Below, one piece after another: positions 21,801 through 32,246 of a stretch of 64,000 bases of DNA. The notes under the pieces were generated by a model. The model saw only the letters and a list, made by a program, of their open reading frames with translations. It did not search any database and was not told where the DNA came from. This DNA comes from Hawksworthiomyces lignivorus (Eukaryota > Ascomycota > Sordariomycetes > Ophiostomatales > Ophiostomataceae), in the NCBI GenBank assembly GCA_002917075.1, contig NTMA01000068.1, forward strand, positions 186,001 through 250,000. The letters are read 5' to 3'. Within the stretch, counting starts at the first letter, position 1; every line of letters starts with the position of its first letter. The position numbers were made by a program, and so were the translations under genes.

Positions 21801-22243
21801 ACCTTACCGGCGAGGACGACGAAGAGGATAACCACCAGGGTGCGGCAACGCCACGGGCGGCGACGCCGCTGCCGCCGCTGCCCGTGCTTGCAGAATCGCC
21901 TACGACACCTGTGACGACGCCGCCGACCTCCTCCCCGCCAGCTCTCCTGTCCTCGTCGTCGCCCTTCCAGCCCTTCTCCAGCCTCATTACCATCCTCACC
22001 ACGCCGTCTCCCTCGCAGACGAATCGAGCTGGCACCAGCAGCTGGAGCCAGGAGAGCCACAACAGCCAAGGCGCACAGAATAGCCAGGGCAGCGCAGGAG
22101 GACGCGCCGGTGGCGGAGGCGAATCCCAGGAGGGCAACAAGAGGAGGCGCACGTGGGAGGAGGTGACAGGCAGCCAGCAGACAGGTAGCCAGCAGACAGT
22201 CGTCTCGCCGCCGCAGCTCAAGCGGGCCAGAACCGGTCTCTAG
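18871..22243 (+). CDS. ATP-dependent DNA ligase without BRCT domains
   Basis: Seals nicks through a ligase-AMP intermediate. Exons 18871-19302, 19383-20047, 20124-20217, 20291-20370 and 20446-22243 join to 1023 codons (1022 aa). Residues 1-300 match a ligase N-terminal DNA-binding domain (MPFPFSYVCDLLQEVADLP; AKWLTRLVLKDYRPVEL). Motif I is ERKMDGEYVQ with the adenylated Lys near 327. Motif III is LMIMYYDALLIDGES (~430), motif IV REGLVLKP (~500), motif V SYAIKLKKEY (~534). The OB-fold/motif VI region is SPRFPTVSKFHFDR (~705). The core resembles DNA ligase IV, but the BRCT repeats that bind XRCC4/Lif1 are absent. After ~740 the chain is acidic, Ser/Thr/Pro-rich and disordered. It ends in a basic patch (KRRRTWEE) that could act as a nuclear signal. 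A Gly-Ser run interrupts the N-terminal domain. It is probably an accessory repair ligase found in many Pezizomycotina; its partner and lesion are unknown. Confidence 0.9.
19731..19778 (+). repeat. (GGCAGC)8 coding microsatellite in the ligase gene
   Basis: Eight perfect GGCAGC units encode a Gly-Ser run inside the N-terminal DNA-binding domain of the ligase. The run probably forms a flexible surface loop. Confidence 0.95.
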
Positions 22244-22574
22244 GCCCTTGGATTCGTTATGTACATATGATTTCTCATACCTACTATTAATATTGCGGCT
22301 GCTGTTGGAATGAAAAAAAAAAAAATTTTTTAAATTTAAATTTATTATATCGAAGCATTCTGGCTGCAAGGCTTGTAGTCTATCCTTCATTTACCACCCA
22401 TCTCCTTTCTTTTTTTTTTTCGAGCCGCGCCTCCAGAACAACCTGAAGACGGCGGACCCGCTCCAACTGTCCAATGTTTTCCAAGTCGTGGCCCTGCTGT
22501 TGTTCAAGCTGGTGTTCTTGCATGAGATCCGCCATCTCCTGGTCCCGGTCCAATTGCGACTGCTCTTTCTGTTA

Positions 22575-22638
<64 letters not shown>

Positions 22639-22640
22639 CG
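22575..22640 (+). repeat. CTG/CAG trinucleotide repeat
   Basis: About 66 bases of CTG-phase repeat with occasional CTA or TTG interruptions, outside any supported gene. On the minus strand it would read as polyserine. Confidence 0.9.
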
Positions 22641-22657
22641 TCTCCTCCACTTAAATG

Positions 22658-22666
22658 TACGGAGTA
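22658..22666. promoter_or_regulatory. TACGGAGTA element (one of five)
   Basis: A nine-base interrupted palindrome (TAC-TCC-GTA on the other strand). It also occurs at 25580-25588, 27600-27608, 36527-36535 and 62985-62993, always between genes. No function is known to me. It is listed as a candidate recurrent element only. Confidence 0.25.
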
Positions 22667-22848
22667 ATGCAGCTTATACTCTGCTTTCCTAGGAACCCAA
22701 CCGTTGCTGTATATAGCGTCTCTTTCATGGGTGCTTAGATCAACTGAACAGCCTCCGAAAAAGGAAAAAAGAATAAAAAATGCCAATGCTACAGTGTCAG
22801 ACCTGGAAATAGTATTGCACCCCTAGACCAGGATTTACAGATGATAGA

Positions 22849-22978
22849 CAGAGTACCATGCTGAAAGCGGCACGCAGAATACCACGCTGAAGACAGTAAA
22901 CAGAGTACCATACTGGAGACAACACACAGAGTGCCACGCTAAAGACTGTAGACAGAGTACCACATTCGCAAAAACCAG
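22849..22978. repeat. 26-bp minisatellite, five copies
   Basis: Five consecutive degenerate 26-base units, each starting CAGARTRCCA, at 22849, 22875, 22901, 22927 and 22953. The spacing is exact although the bases diverge, which indicates an old tandem array. Confidence 0.9.
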
Positions 22979-23239
22979 GCAAATGTATGAGGCAATGCAA
23001 AGCAGAAGAGACTGCCCAGCAAGGGAGGAGAGGATTCTCTCAATTGACATTGTCATCGTGATTCTCAGCATCCTAGGCGTTGAACCCGAATTTCCACACA
23101 TACGATGCATACCGTTGAAGTTTATCAATAGAAATTTCGACTTGATAACCGGCATCGTCATTATCGTCATCGTTATTGCTATCATTATCATCACCCTCAG
23201 GATAAGGTCGCAGAAATAGCCAACGGTAAACTTGAATCT

Positions 23240-23870
23240 CAATGGGCCGTTAACCATATCGTAAGACCTCGGATCTTATTGGCTTTTTTTCTCAGCTTCC
23301 TTGTCACCATTGGTGACATTGTTTGGCTGTATCCAGGTGATTTGCTTTGCACAGATGCGCTGTTGAGATTTTTGAGTTTCCGGTGAAGTTCTGGTAAACT
23401 AAGGATAGCTGAACGAATGCCAGCATCTGTGGCGCGTATGAAGACTGCCGGAGTGGCACAGTACACATAAATTGTGAAGTATCCGGCAAAGACCTTTGTT
23501 AGTTCCTCAAACGTTTGTATGACTGTGGCAGCAGGCACAATGATGAAATGAGGTCGGAAAGCCACGTCTTTTCCTTTTTCTTTCTTCTCGGATCTGATGT
23601 ATTCGGCCATAGACAGGGACAACGCGTTATGTAGCAGTTTTGCCGGTGCCCGTTTCATTCGCAAGAAGGGCGGATCGGAGCGGCCGTCGTACTCTAGATA
23701 CAATCGCCGCTGCATCCACAACCTGATAGGGCTTGAAGGAAAAAATATGGTCCTTCTCGTCATCGTCGAACTCGAGCGGCAATGTGAGCTTTTTCCAATC
23801 ATCCGAGGCATTAAGCCCTGCCAAGGCCGCTGAGTATTCCAGGTACGGCATGTCGCCTGACGCGGTTTCG
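23240..23870 (-). pseudogene. decayed SNF2/DEAD-like helicase fragment
   Basis: A remnant of a superfamily-2 helicase ATPase start. Reading minus: MPYLEYSAALAGL, then SFKPYQVVDAAAIVSR (Q-motif-like region), then LLANETGTGKTAT (Walker A, GTGKT). A stop follows at once in this frame, but the next frame continues plausibly as ALSLSMAEYIRSEK, then FRPHFIIVPAATVIQTFEEL. This is the usual spacing to motif Ia (HFIIVPA resembles TLILCPAS). The ORF then runs on as GYFTIYVYCATP and ends at 23240. A single frameshift near 23628, the loss of everything after motif Ia (no DExH box, no C-terminal helicase domain) and the lack of an ATG indicate a truncated, dead gene. Related Pezizomycotina proteins carry the same GTGKT and PA.(V/L)I..W order. 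It lies directly downstream of the second relic on the same strand. Confidence 0.65.
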
Positions 23871-23899
23871 TTGAGCTGCTAGTTTGCGCGAAGCATGGC

Positions 23900-24628
23900 A
23901 CAAGTGGACATCCCGTCTCAAGCCGCCTCGACCATAGAGGATCGTCGGGAGTTACCACATGTTCCTGCCACTTCTCTAGGAGAATATATTTGTCGTGGTT
24001 GTGAGGAAATGCCTTTGCAATCATAATAATCTTGGTGTTCGGAGGTCGCGAACCACCATATCATCTTGGCACGAACACTAGCTAGTGTTTGAGAATATGC
24101 TGCTTCGAAGACGATTGTGGGCCAACTTCGTTGGCCGCTTACCACTTCTCAAGAACCGGGTCTCCTGTTGGAGTCACCCTCCCCAGCAGAAGCTCCCGCC
24201 CGGTACGTTTCGGTCCCAGTCACTGCCCAATCGTCTTACAGCCCAATTCCAGCGATCGCCCCTCCAAGATTAAAAATTAGTTGAGCATGGAGAGCTTCAT
24301 GAATTCCCGTCGGCAGAGTGACAATCAGAAACCCGTCTTGTGCCAAGTAGAATAGGCGCAACTTCCTGTCACTCTTCTCCCGTTTGTCGTAGATGGATTT
24401 ATAGTCCTGCTCCTTTACCTGGTCTACCGTGAGGGAGTCTTTGTTTTGTACTCTCGCCTCTTCAATAAAGGTGAAGAGGGCCTTGACTGTTGTGAACCGA
24501 GCATCAGTTGATAAGGCAGCTATTTGCGATGCGGGTGCTGTAGCGGAGGCTTCTCCTAGAGCTTTGGGTAGGTGCATTTCTCTATCTGCAGCCGTGAGTA
24601 GCGTCTCTCTAGAATATAGAGGAAACAC
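23900..24628 (-). pseudogene. decayed gene of an uncharacterised fungal family (possible PD-(D/E)XK-like)
   Basis: Reading minus: FYLAQDGFLIVTLPTGIHEALH (upstream half), then IAGIGL, an in-frame TAA (24235-24237), DDWAVTGTETYRAG, GEGDSNRRPGS, an in-frame TGA (24149-24151), WPTIVFEAAYSQTLASVRAK, MIWWFATSEH, then a frameshift near 24035 into KIIMIAKAF and YILLEKWQEHV. The order GEGDS ... WPTxVxEAxxSxSLxxLRxxxxWWF ... KIxxxxKF ... ILLEKWE is one I associate with a large, unnamed family in Hypocreales-type genomes. The Asp of GEGDS and Glu of FEA would suit a PD-(D/E)XK-type fold, which is inference only. Two stops, one frameshift and no ATG support a pseudogene, although the GTAAGA at 24231-24236 could be an intron donor. 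Confidence 0.55.
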
Positions 24629-25075
24629 CTCTGCACTATTGGGTTGTAGACGTGGAGACCCCTGCGAAGTGCGGTAGAAGAATGAAGGATTCAGCTGTCT
24701 AGAGCTACTCTACCCTTTGTCACCGTCTAGAGTCATACAAAACGGGAGTCAGTCTTCTGGATCATTTCATTAGATAGAGCATCAGACACCTGAATACGCA
24801 CCTTTTGAACGAATACGGCGTCCAGCCAGAGAAGCAGCTATTCGTGTGGACTAAGACGAAGTCATTGGTTACGAATTGATCGAGAATCGAAAAAGGTCTC
24901 TGGACGTCGGCCAGAGGCCAACCTAACCCCAAGGCTACCGCAGTCTCATCACAGAATCTGGCCATCTACACAGTAAGGGTGGCCGCTTGATGCCCTCCCT
25001 GCATAGGGAGAGCCATACAGCCTCAGGGTCAGTCCCATGGAGGCTTTTCCATGAGATGTTTGTCACATAACAAGA

Positions 25076-25103
25076 TCCTTAGTCCTTGGTCCTTAGTCCC
25101 TAG
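25076..25103. repeat. 7-bp tandem repeat, four copies
   Basis: Four consecutive TCCTTAG-like heptamers (TCCTTAG, TCCTTGG, TCCTTAG, TCCCTAG). Confidence 0.7.
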
Positions 25104-28100
25104 TCTCAGTGCATTAAAGCATTTCTCCAAAGAAATCCTTCGGTAGAGATAGTTTTTTTAACGGACCAGTGATTTTTTCCCCTTTCAATCACACTAGCTT
25201 TCATCACCAAGCACTATCACCAAGTACTAGCCATAGGGCATCTTCGCATCCTTGACGAACTGTGGTGGTCTTGGTGGTTAGGTTGAGTTGAGGGTCAGCC
25301 CGTCTTGTTCTCACTATCCAAGCGTGGTCTGAATAGTTACCTGTCCATTGTGTTAGGTTGTTCCATCATTGGTGTAGAGTTGCACCGTCAGTGAGCAGGG
25401 GACCAAAAAAAATCAGTATCTAGGAATAAGGGCATAGTAAGAAAACTGGTAGTTGGATGTATTCTAAGGAGGAATAAAATTCTCCGTGGCTGTCTCTTAC
25501 TAAAGTAAAGTTCGATGTGATTTTTTGTTTGCTCCTTGTGGAATTATGTGATGCTTTGCATGCCTATAGCACAGTATGGTACTCCGTAAATTTGTACGTA
25601 TTGTTATTTTATTTATGATGTTGGTTGTTTGGCAGCGTTTTGCTTTGAATTACGCCGTTCTTAGTCCTCGCATGCTTCTCTTTAGAAGCATCTACTCCAT
25701 ATTGTTCCCCAGATAGGAAGTGTCGAGTGACTTGCACCTTTCTTATTATCAACTCTGAACTCTAATACAGTATATGGCAGTTCCTCGCATTTTTCTCACT
25801 TCGTTCTTCTCTCGTTTCCCTATTTCATTTCCCCTTTTTCTTTCCTCTCATTTCATTCTCTCTCTCACTTCAATGGAGACGACATGACTGCCTTTGGTGG
25901 AAGGTAAATGGTCGTCGCTCTAATCAAAAGAGTTGGTTGCAAAAACAAGTAAACCATAGGCGGATCTGATTCATTTCCCCTTCGAGATTTCGGCATTTAG
26001 GCCGGCTCCTACATAGAACTCGACTCTACAGGTTCCGGAAAGAAGAAGACTTTTTTTGAAGTTGTTTCGTTTTGTTTCCCTTTTCCCGTATTAAGGTGAG
26101 GTCTGTTCATCGAACGGGGGCATGGGGAAAGAAAAGATGTTTCGAAGATCAAACATCAAACAACGGCGTCCCGCAGCTCCCAGCTAGGGGGATCAAGAGA
26201 AACATTGATGGCGATCCCTACTTCGAAGCTCCGCGTCGCACGTTAATTGGGAATAGCATGGCGAGCCTGGGCAACTTTTCTCCGTGGGACATGGGACGTG
26301 CGCCGCGGTGGGCTGAATGGTGCAATTTTTTAAAAACAAGATACTCCGGACGAGTACCTTGCGCTACGCCGTATTGAGTAAAAGCTGGTGCGTTTGTGTT
26401 TGTGCCTGGACCTCTTCTGCCAGGGGTAAAGTGGATATCCCGCAGGACAAAAGTAAGCTACAAGTACAAGCGCAGCAGTGTCAGTGCTCAATGGGGCGAA
26501 ACAATGTTTCCTGCTCGTGCTGCTTGTTTGTTCTCTTCTCGATCTAAGATGAAAAGAGACATATTCATCTAGATAGAAAGCGATGGAGAGCGAACGCAAA
26601 ATGGCAACGGCAAGAATAATGGAGAAGGAGGAGAAGGCGAAAAGAAGAAGAGCCTCGTGGAAAACCAAACATATGCACGCTGTCACACATCAGAAATGAA
26701 CGAAAGAAAAAGAAAAAGAAAAGATTATGCGCAGTTCATTTAGGCGTGCATGGCCTGACCACAGCTGCCCACCGAGGCTCTTCGTTTCTTCTTTTGGTCT
26801 GCTGTTCGTCTTATTCCTCTTCTTTCTAAGCCTTATTTTATTTTTGGCAAGCGAAGCTCACCAAAAAGACACTCGCGACTGCTGTACGAAACTAGGAGCT
26901 CGTCGTGTGCACCATCTCCACCAACTGCTACCCTCCTTCACGCGAATAACGACGCTCTTGCATCGCTGAAATTGTAAGCAAATGTTAAAGAACGTCAGCG
27001 TGTGCCATACTCTTCCTTAACACCGCCCTGTCTCATCTCTCCCGTAATTATCTTCAGCCACCCCTGCGGAAGGCGCATACAGAAATTGCACCTTCCGTAA
27101 AAAAGCAAGACAAATATTATCGATCTCGCTATACCCTCCTAGGGGAGGGCAGCCGCGCGCTGGGTCCAATCTCGCACAGAAAATGCTGGGTAACGCAAAC
27201 AAAGAGATGGTTCCAAATAGGGAAAGCACCGCACTGGCTGAAAGAGACCTCAGAACGCATCCGTCGAAATGGAACGAGACAGCCCCTCTGAACAACAGCC
27301 TCCTTGAACCTACGACTATGTACTAGGAGACGACAACCAACAATAAGAAAGTGCAAAATACTGAGTACCTCGTGCAAGACATCTCACGGTCGGCTGAATT
27401 ATGTATATTTGCTATACGCGTGTCGCTATCTAAGCAGATTTCTTCCTCTTTTTGTTCTTCTCTATGTTTCACTGTTTCACGTAACATCCTAGAACTTGCA
27501 GGCCCGTCCACCCGATAAATTGCACAAAATCTGCACAGAGCACAACAACCGACATGCAGCTATCCAGGGTTGTCCGTAATCGAAGCCTTTTGTTTTATGT
27601 ACTCCGTAAAAGCGGTACAAACACCATTGCCCACCACGGCTCTGGCTGTCAAGTTCTCTTTGCCATCTGTCCCACAGTGCAGTTTTCCTTTTCTTCGCCC
27701 TCTCAATCCCTTCCCCTTTTTCCAGATACTTGCTCTGCCCTCCCTCCTGGACGATTTCGCGAGTGCTCAGAGTCCCATTTCAAAACAGGGGGAAGGCTTC
27801 ATTTCCCATCAAGATTTCAACTCTCGATGCTTGCTTTCTACAACGTGCTTTTCATCCCCCGAACCCCTCTCGTGGGGGTGTCTTGCACTGAAAATGCCAT
27901 GCTCCGCTTGTCATGGTGTCAGACTGTTGGACGGAGCAACTCTTCATGCGTTGGAATTCTCGCATCTTTCCTTTGCCTCCACGCATAAGGCGGAACACAA
28001 CAACCAACAGACTTCTGAAGGATGGCACAAGCGCGCTGCTGGCTCACAAGTATCTATCTATGCATCACAACAAAAGAGGCAGCGCCATTTTGTAGCGGCC

Positions 28101-29157
28101 AACTAGATATTAGGACAATAACCTGCTGCACTGCGCGCTTGTTTTCTTTGTTTTCTTTCCAGTCAGGAACCGTTGGTGTAAGCATAGGTGTGCATTTCAT
28201 CCGAAGAAACGTGCAGCCATCGCTTGTTTTCTTCCTCGTCCACGGAGTTGCGGCACATGGACAAATGTGAGTCCTGTCGGTTGCGTCGGTGTTCTCTGTT
28301 GTGTACACCATTCGCACGTGTGCATAATTTGTACCTATACCTGTGCCTGGTGAACCTCTCCCATATATTTGTGAGCTGAACGCACAGAACGGGCATCCTT
28401 CACGATATGTACATGCAACATTTATGCTAAACTCGTCCTCGACTGTAGACGATTCTAAAAGCATAGCAGTGCGCATATTCTCGTGTGTACAAAATACGAG
28501 TACCTCGAGAGCGACAGGCAAATCGATTTTTGGCTGAAAAGCCTCTTACTTTTTGCACGGAGTTCCCTGCCCTGCCCCCTTGCAGGTTCATCTGCAGCTA
28601 AACGACCCCTGTCGTTTTAGACGCAGCTATCTTTTTTTATCCCGCTTTTCTAGCAGAACGGTAACCTTGCCGCACCCGCCCCCCCGTTCGTCTTCTGGAC
28701 CCTGCCTTCTAAGCATATTCCACCCACTCTCTTTTTTTTTCGAACGAGTCACTCCGGTTCTCGCTGTAGTACCGCTCTAATGGTTCTGCTGCTCGTCGAC
28801 GTGACATTTTCTCTGATCTTGCTTACTTCCTCGCCAAACAGGAGGATTCTGCAGTTGTATCAGCTAATTAGCGTCTCCTGAACTAACACCACTAGCACCA
28901 TCAACAGCACCATTATCATCAGCATCATGACCTCCTTCAATATGTCTCCGACACTTGTTTTTTCAAACATGGCTTCCCACGGTCCTCTTCTAGACAGTAG
29001 CATACGACGCATGCCGTAGGTAGGGACTTTGCATCCCAATGTAGCTGTTGACAGTAACTTAGAGGCCTGGGTCCTGTTGCTTTCATCATGTGCATGGAGC
29101 GACTCTCTACGTTTGTTTTCTTTTAAGCGGGAACATAGTGATGAGAGTCTCCTACCA

Positions 29158-29158
<1 letters not shown>

Positions 29159-29197
<39 letters not shown>
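29159..29197. repeat. (GA)n dinucleotide microsatellite
   Basis: About nineteen uninterrupted GA/AG units, not inside a supported gene. Confidence 0.95.
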
Positions 29198-29202
<5 letters not shown>

Positions 29203-30085
29203 CACAAACAAAAATAACAACATTATGAAATAAGAGCAACAAAAAAACCAACACGGTCAAAGTTCAGAAAAAGAAAACTACTGACCAAGAAGGAAGGCCA
29301 TGGATGGCAGTGCAACCTGGGCTTGGGTAAGGTCCACATAGCCATCTTACGAAGGACGCGACAGTCCGTGAGCCGGGGGGCGAGGAAGCTTAGGCCTGCT
29401 CCTCCGACCTCTATGTTTGTCTTTTTGCTCCCTACTGTATGTAAGACAGAGATGGAAGGGCTTGCACTCAGACATTCTGGCCTCGCTCGTTGCTACGACG
29501 TTTTGCTTCTTCCGACCTCCCCTTTCCCCTACTTTTCTCGACTTGCTTGTAACTCCTCTTTTCAATGTCAGTCTCTTCGTCGGCATGAAATAGAGATATA
29601 AACTGGACTTGGCGTCCTCTTTCCAAATTGTCGTGTTGTTTCTCCTCTTCAATTTTGAGTTCTCATCAAGATCCTGCCGAGCCATATAGCATTAAGTCTA
29701 TTGCTTTTTTTTTTTTTACTTCACTACTTTCTTCTTTCAGAATCCAAAAATACATCTCTCTTCTTTTAGACCTTGCCGGCTTGCCGTCCTTTTCTCCCAC
29801 TGTGGGGTTACCGAAAAAAGCTCTGGAAGCCGTCATTGCCAATATATAGCCCACTCGCCCCGGTTGTGCCCCCGTATACACGAAGGTCCTCAACCCGGCC
29901 GGCGCTTAAGCGTTTTATTACACTCATTTTCCACCACTGTTTACGCAACACACTGAAAGGCACTTTTTTTTTTTCCATAAGCCTCTTTGTTCCTTTTCTC
30001 TTTGTTCTCACTGAACATATATATTATTTCCTACCTCCGCTTCTCTTCCTGTCTCTTCATCTCACACACCAACGCAATCACACAA

Positions 30086-30946
30086 ATGGCTTCCAAGTCG
30101 TTCGTCTTCCTCGCTGGCTTGCTGGCAGTTGCTTTTGCGACGCCTTGCAAGCCTCCTACCTACGTGCTTCCCACAACTGGTAGTGGTATGTATTTAATTT
30201 ACGGTTGCTTGTGCTGTTCTGTTCCCAGCATCTTTGTTAACCTCGTTTCCCAATTTACAGGCACACAGCTTCCCTCTCCCGCTGAGAGTCTTCATGTGCT
30301 CAAAATCGCTGTCGGCCACGGCATTCAAAACTACAGCTGCACCAGCAATTCTGGCCCTACTGCCGCCACTGGGGCTCTGGCAGTCCTTTACGACATCACC
30401 GACCTCTATCCCGGCACGCCTCGCACGGGCTTGTCTTGGGACGCCTGGAATGCCCTCTCCTTCTCCGTCATCTGGGGCCAAGACATTCCTCTGAACCTCC
30501 AGTCCGCAAACGCATCCAGCCCAGGCTCGTCCACGTCGCCTAACGTACTGAGCGAGGGCGATTATGGTGCCATCGTCTCCGATCCTTTCCCCAGCGCACC
30601 GCCCGCGCTCAACTTGCCTGGCGTCATGAGCAGCCCGGCGCCGGTCCTGGGCCACCACTTTTTTGACATCAGCGGCATACCCACCTTTGACCTGTTCGGC
30701 GCGGGCCTGTACGGCAGCGTGGGCAAGAAGGCCGACATCGCGGCGCCCAGCACGGCCGACGGCGGCATCCTGGCTACCGGGGCTGTCGACTGGCTGCAGC
30801 TGCAGGCCAACTCCAACGGCCTCAACAAGGGCATCCAGCTGGTGTACCGGGTGATTACCGTCGGCGGCGCCTCGGAGACGTGCGCTGTGCTCAATGGTGC
30901 ACAAGGCAGCGTACCGTACACTGCCTTCTACTGGTTCTTTGGCTAA
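30086..30946 (+). CDS. DUF3455 family secreted protein
   Basis: Two exons, 30086-30185 and 30261-30946 (donor GTATGT, acceptor TTTACAG), giving 261 aa. Residues 1-19 form a signal peptide (MASKSFVFLAGLLAVAFA). The DUF3455 core follows. LHVLKIAVGHGIQNYSC near the start matches the family opening that reads VA.G.GIQNYTC, with LYDITDLYP after it. HHFFDISGIPTFDL carries the usual H-F-F...PTFDL block in the middle. WLQLQANSNG...GIQLVYRVITVGG and a final YTAFYWFFG complete it. Many databases label such proteins malate dehydrogenase by propagated error; no dehydrogenase motif is present. The biochemical role is unknown. The T-rich leader, the A-containing ATG context (CACAAATGG) and the signal peptide suggest an expressed, exported protein. 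Confidence 0.85.
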   Translation: MASKSFVFLAGLLAVAFATPCKPPTYVLPTTGSGMYLIYGCLCCSVPSIFVNLVSQFTGTQLPSPAESLHVLKIAVGHGIQNYSCTSNSGPTAATGALAVLYDITDLYPGTPRTGLSWDAWNALSFSVIWGQDIPLNLQSANASSPGSSTSPNVLSEGDYGAIVSDPFPSAPPALNLPGVMSSPAPVLGHHFFDISGIPTFDLFGAGLYGSVGKKADIAAPSTADGGILATGAVDWLQLQANSNGLNKGIQLVYRVITVGGASETCAVLNGAQGSVPYTAFYWFFG

Positions 30947-31721
30947 GGCCGCCTCCAACCACCACCTTCTCTCTCGCCTTTTCGCTACAATCTCTTTGCA
31001 CTCCGTCCGCCAGCCATGTCCGCCACAGCCTTTTCTTTCTCATTCTTCTTTCTTCACCGTCCACCTTATTGTACAACATCTGTCTACTATTATTCCTTTC
31101 TTTTTTTTTTATTTCTTTCAATTTGGGGTGGGTTAGGAAATACCCCGGCCGCTTTTTCCCATTTTATTTTATTTTCATTTATACAATTATTATCGGAACG
31201 CATTAAAGCAAGGGAAAGGATTCACCGAAGCGGGAGCGGCCGATTTTGGAACAACCCAGGGAAGAGGTTGGAAGGATTTTCACTTATTTTCATTTCTACC
31301 TCTTCATTATTAGAGAAAAATTCTTATTGTAATATTCAAAAAATACTATTCAGGACGACTTTCTTGAGAACATAGGCCAAAAAGACGCACAATGCGATAA
31401 CGAGTCGGAGAAAAAGCAGGAGGAAAGACCATCGGTAGTTCTGATCTCGCTAGAGGAAAATAAAAGAAAAGTCTAATTAAAGCAAACGTTCAATAGCGAG
31501 ACAAAAATAAAATGCTCCAATTTTTCGTATTGTTTTATTGGCGGTAGCTATTCTTATACTGCTGCCTTTCCTAACGCATACAAGTCGCTGCCCTCGTCGC
31601 GTCCTGTAATTAGCCTAGGCGGGTAGGGCCGCCACTATGTTGGCCAGGCGCTTAGTGATTGGAAGAAAAAGGCAAGTTTTGTTAGACAGGATCAAGAGAG
31701 ACCCTGCTCAGCAATTTGCTC
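30947..31721. other. intergenic, no gene seen
   Basis: AT-rich 3' flank of the DUF3455 gene, with T-rich tracts around 31020-31180. No open frame resembles a protein. Confidence 0.5.
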
Positions 31722-32246
31722 TTATCGGGCTCTGAACAGTCTTGTTTTATTCTTGCTTTTGTTGCGACGGATTTCAGACGTCGGAGGCTCATTTGCTACA
31801 TAATCTGGAACCTCGCGAACGAGGATTGAACTCTGCCTTGCCAGATTCCTAGAGACGAAGATGGTCCGCATTCCGCCCAAATGCGCGAGAGGGATCGAAT
31901 CGCGATGCTTTTTGGGGAATCTGATTGTCCAGTAGGGTAAGCCTTTCAAGACGTAGTCTGCTTCAAATTGAACACCTGCAATCAAACCAAACCGGGGCAA
32001 AAGAGACGGCCGCCACGACGTATGTCTCTCCGGTGCTAATACTTGGCGAAGAGAGAAATCGCTGATTCTGCTGTGCCCGCCGACAACATGCATGTTACAT
32101 TCCTGAAAGACGCTCGCTACAAGGCAGGAAGGTAAAGAGCAATAGAGCATCGGGTTTTTGCTCACGGTCCTATCTCTTCTGTTACGACCTTTCTCAGCAC
32201 GAAGACACCCAGCTACGCTGCCACTGGTACATTTCCCACTGGCCAT
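31722..32246 (-). CDS. hypothetical ORF, structure unresolved
   Basis: Open for 174 codons from an ATG at 32246, ending in KNKTRLFRAR. I do not recognise it. The C-terminal ~110 residues (HTSWRPSLLPRFGLIAGVQF, YVLKGLPYWTIRFPKK, LAHLGGMRTIFVSRNL) have the residue mix of a folded domain, whereas the first ~55 look random. A canonical 63-base intron could be spliced in frame (donor GTGAGC, acceptor GTCTTTCAG just before ECNMHVV). That suggests the true upstream exon lies elsewhere, perhaps the open frame 32209-32491 starting MCIARTWTF. I could not find an unambiguous in-phase join. It is upstream of nothing obviously related; the neighbouring HET gene lies on the same strand, ~700 bases further up. 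Confidence 0.35.
   Translation of the reverse strand: MASGKCTSGSVAGCLRAEKGRNRRDRTVSKNPMLYCSLPSCLVASVFQECNMHVVGGHSRISDFSLRQVLAPERHTSWRPSLLPRFGLIAGVQFEADYVLKGLPYWTIRFPKKHRDSIPLAHLGGMRTIFVSRNLARQSSILVREVPDYVANEPPTSEIRRNKSKNKTRLFRAR

Larger units (their letters stand above)
22244..23239. other. repeat-bearing intergenic region
   Basis: No supported gene. Contains an A/T tract at 22312-22350, a trinucleotide repeat and a 26-base minisatellite (listed separately). The minus-strand frame across 22391-22786 is only open because the CTG repeat reads as polyserine. Confidence 0.6.
24629..30085. other. 5.4-kb gene-poor region
   Basis: No recognisable gene. Base composition is mixed, with T-rich tracts at 25780-25870, 26780-26860 and 29690-29720. 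The longest open stretches are 28054-28521 (minus, 155 codons, no ATG start), 27570-28106 (plus, 178 codons, pyrimidine-rich) and 29987 (leader of the next gene). None resembles a family. A 67-codon minus frame at 24762-24965 may be more debris of the neighbouring relic. Contains two simple repeats, listed separately. Confidence 0.5.

Noticed and set aside
22391..22786. Serine-rich minus-strand ORF
   Set aside because: Exists only because the CTG microsatellite reads as polyserine; flanks do not look coding.
28054..28521. 155-codon minus-strand open frame
   Set aside because: No ATG at the start, no recognisable domain, and amino-acid usage looks random.
29159..29197. GA repeat as a promoter element
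   Set aside because: No nearby start codon of a supported gene; treated as a plain microsatellite.
30086..30946. Naming the DUF3455 protein malate dehydrogenase
   Set aside because: No NAD-binding or dehydrogenase motif; the label is a known propagated misannotation of this family.
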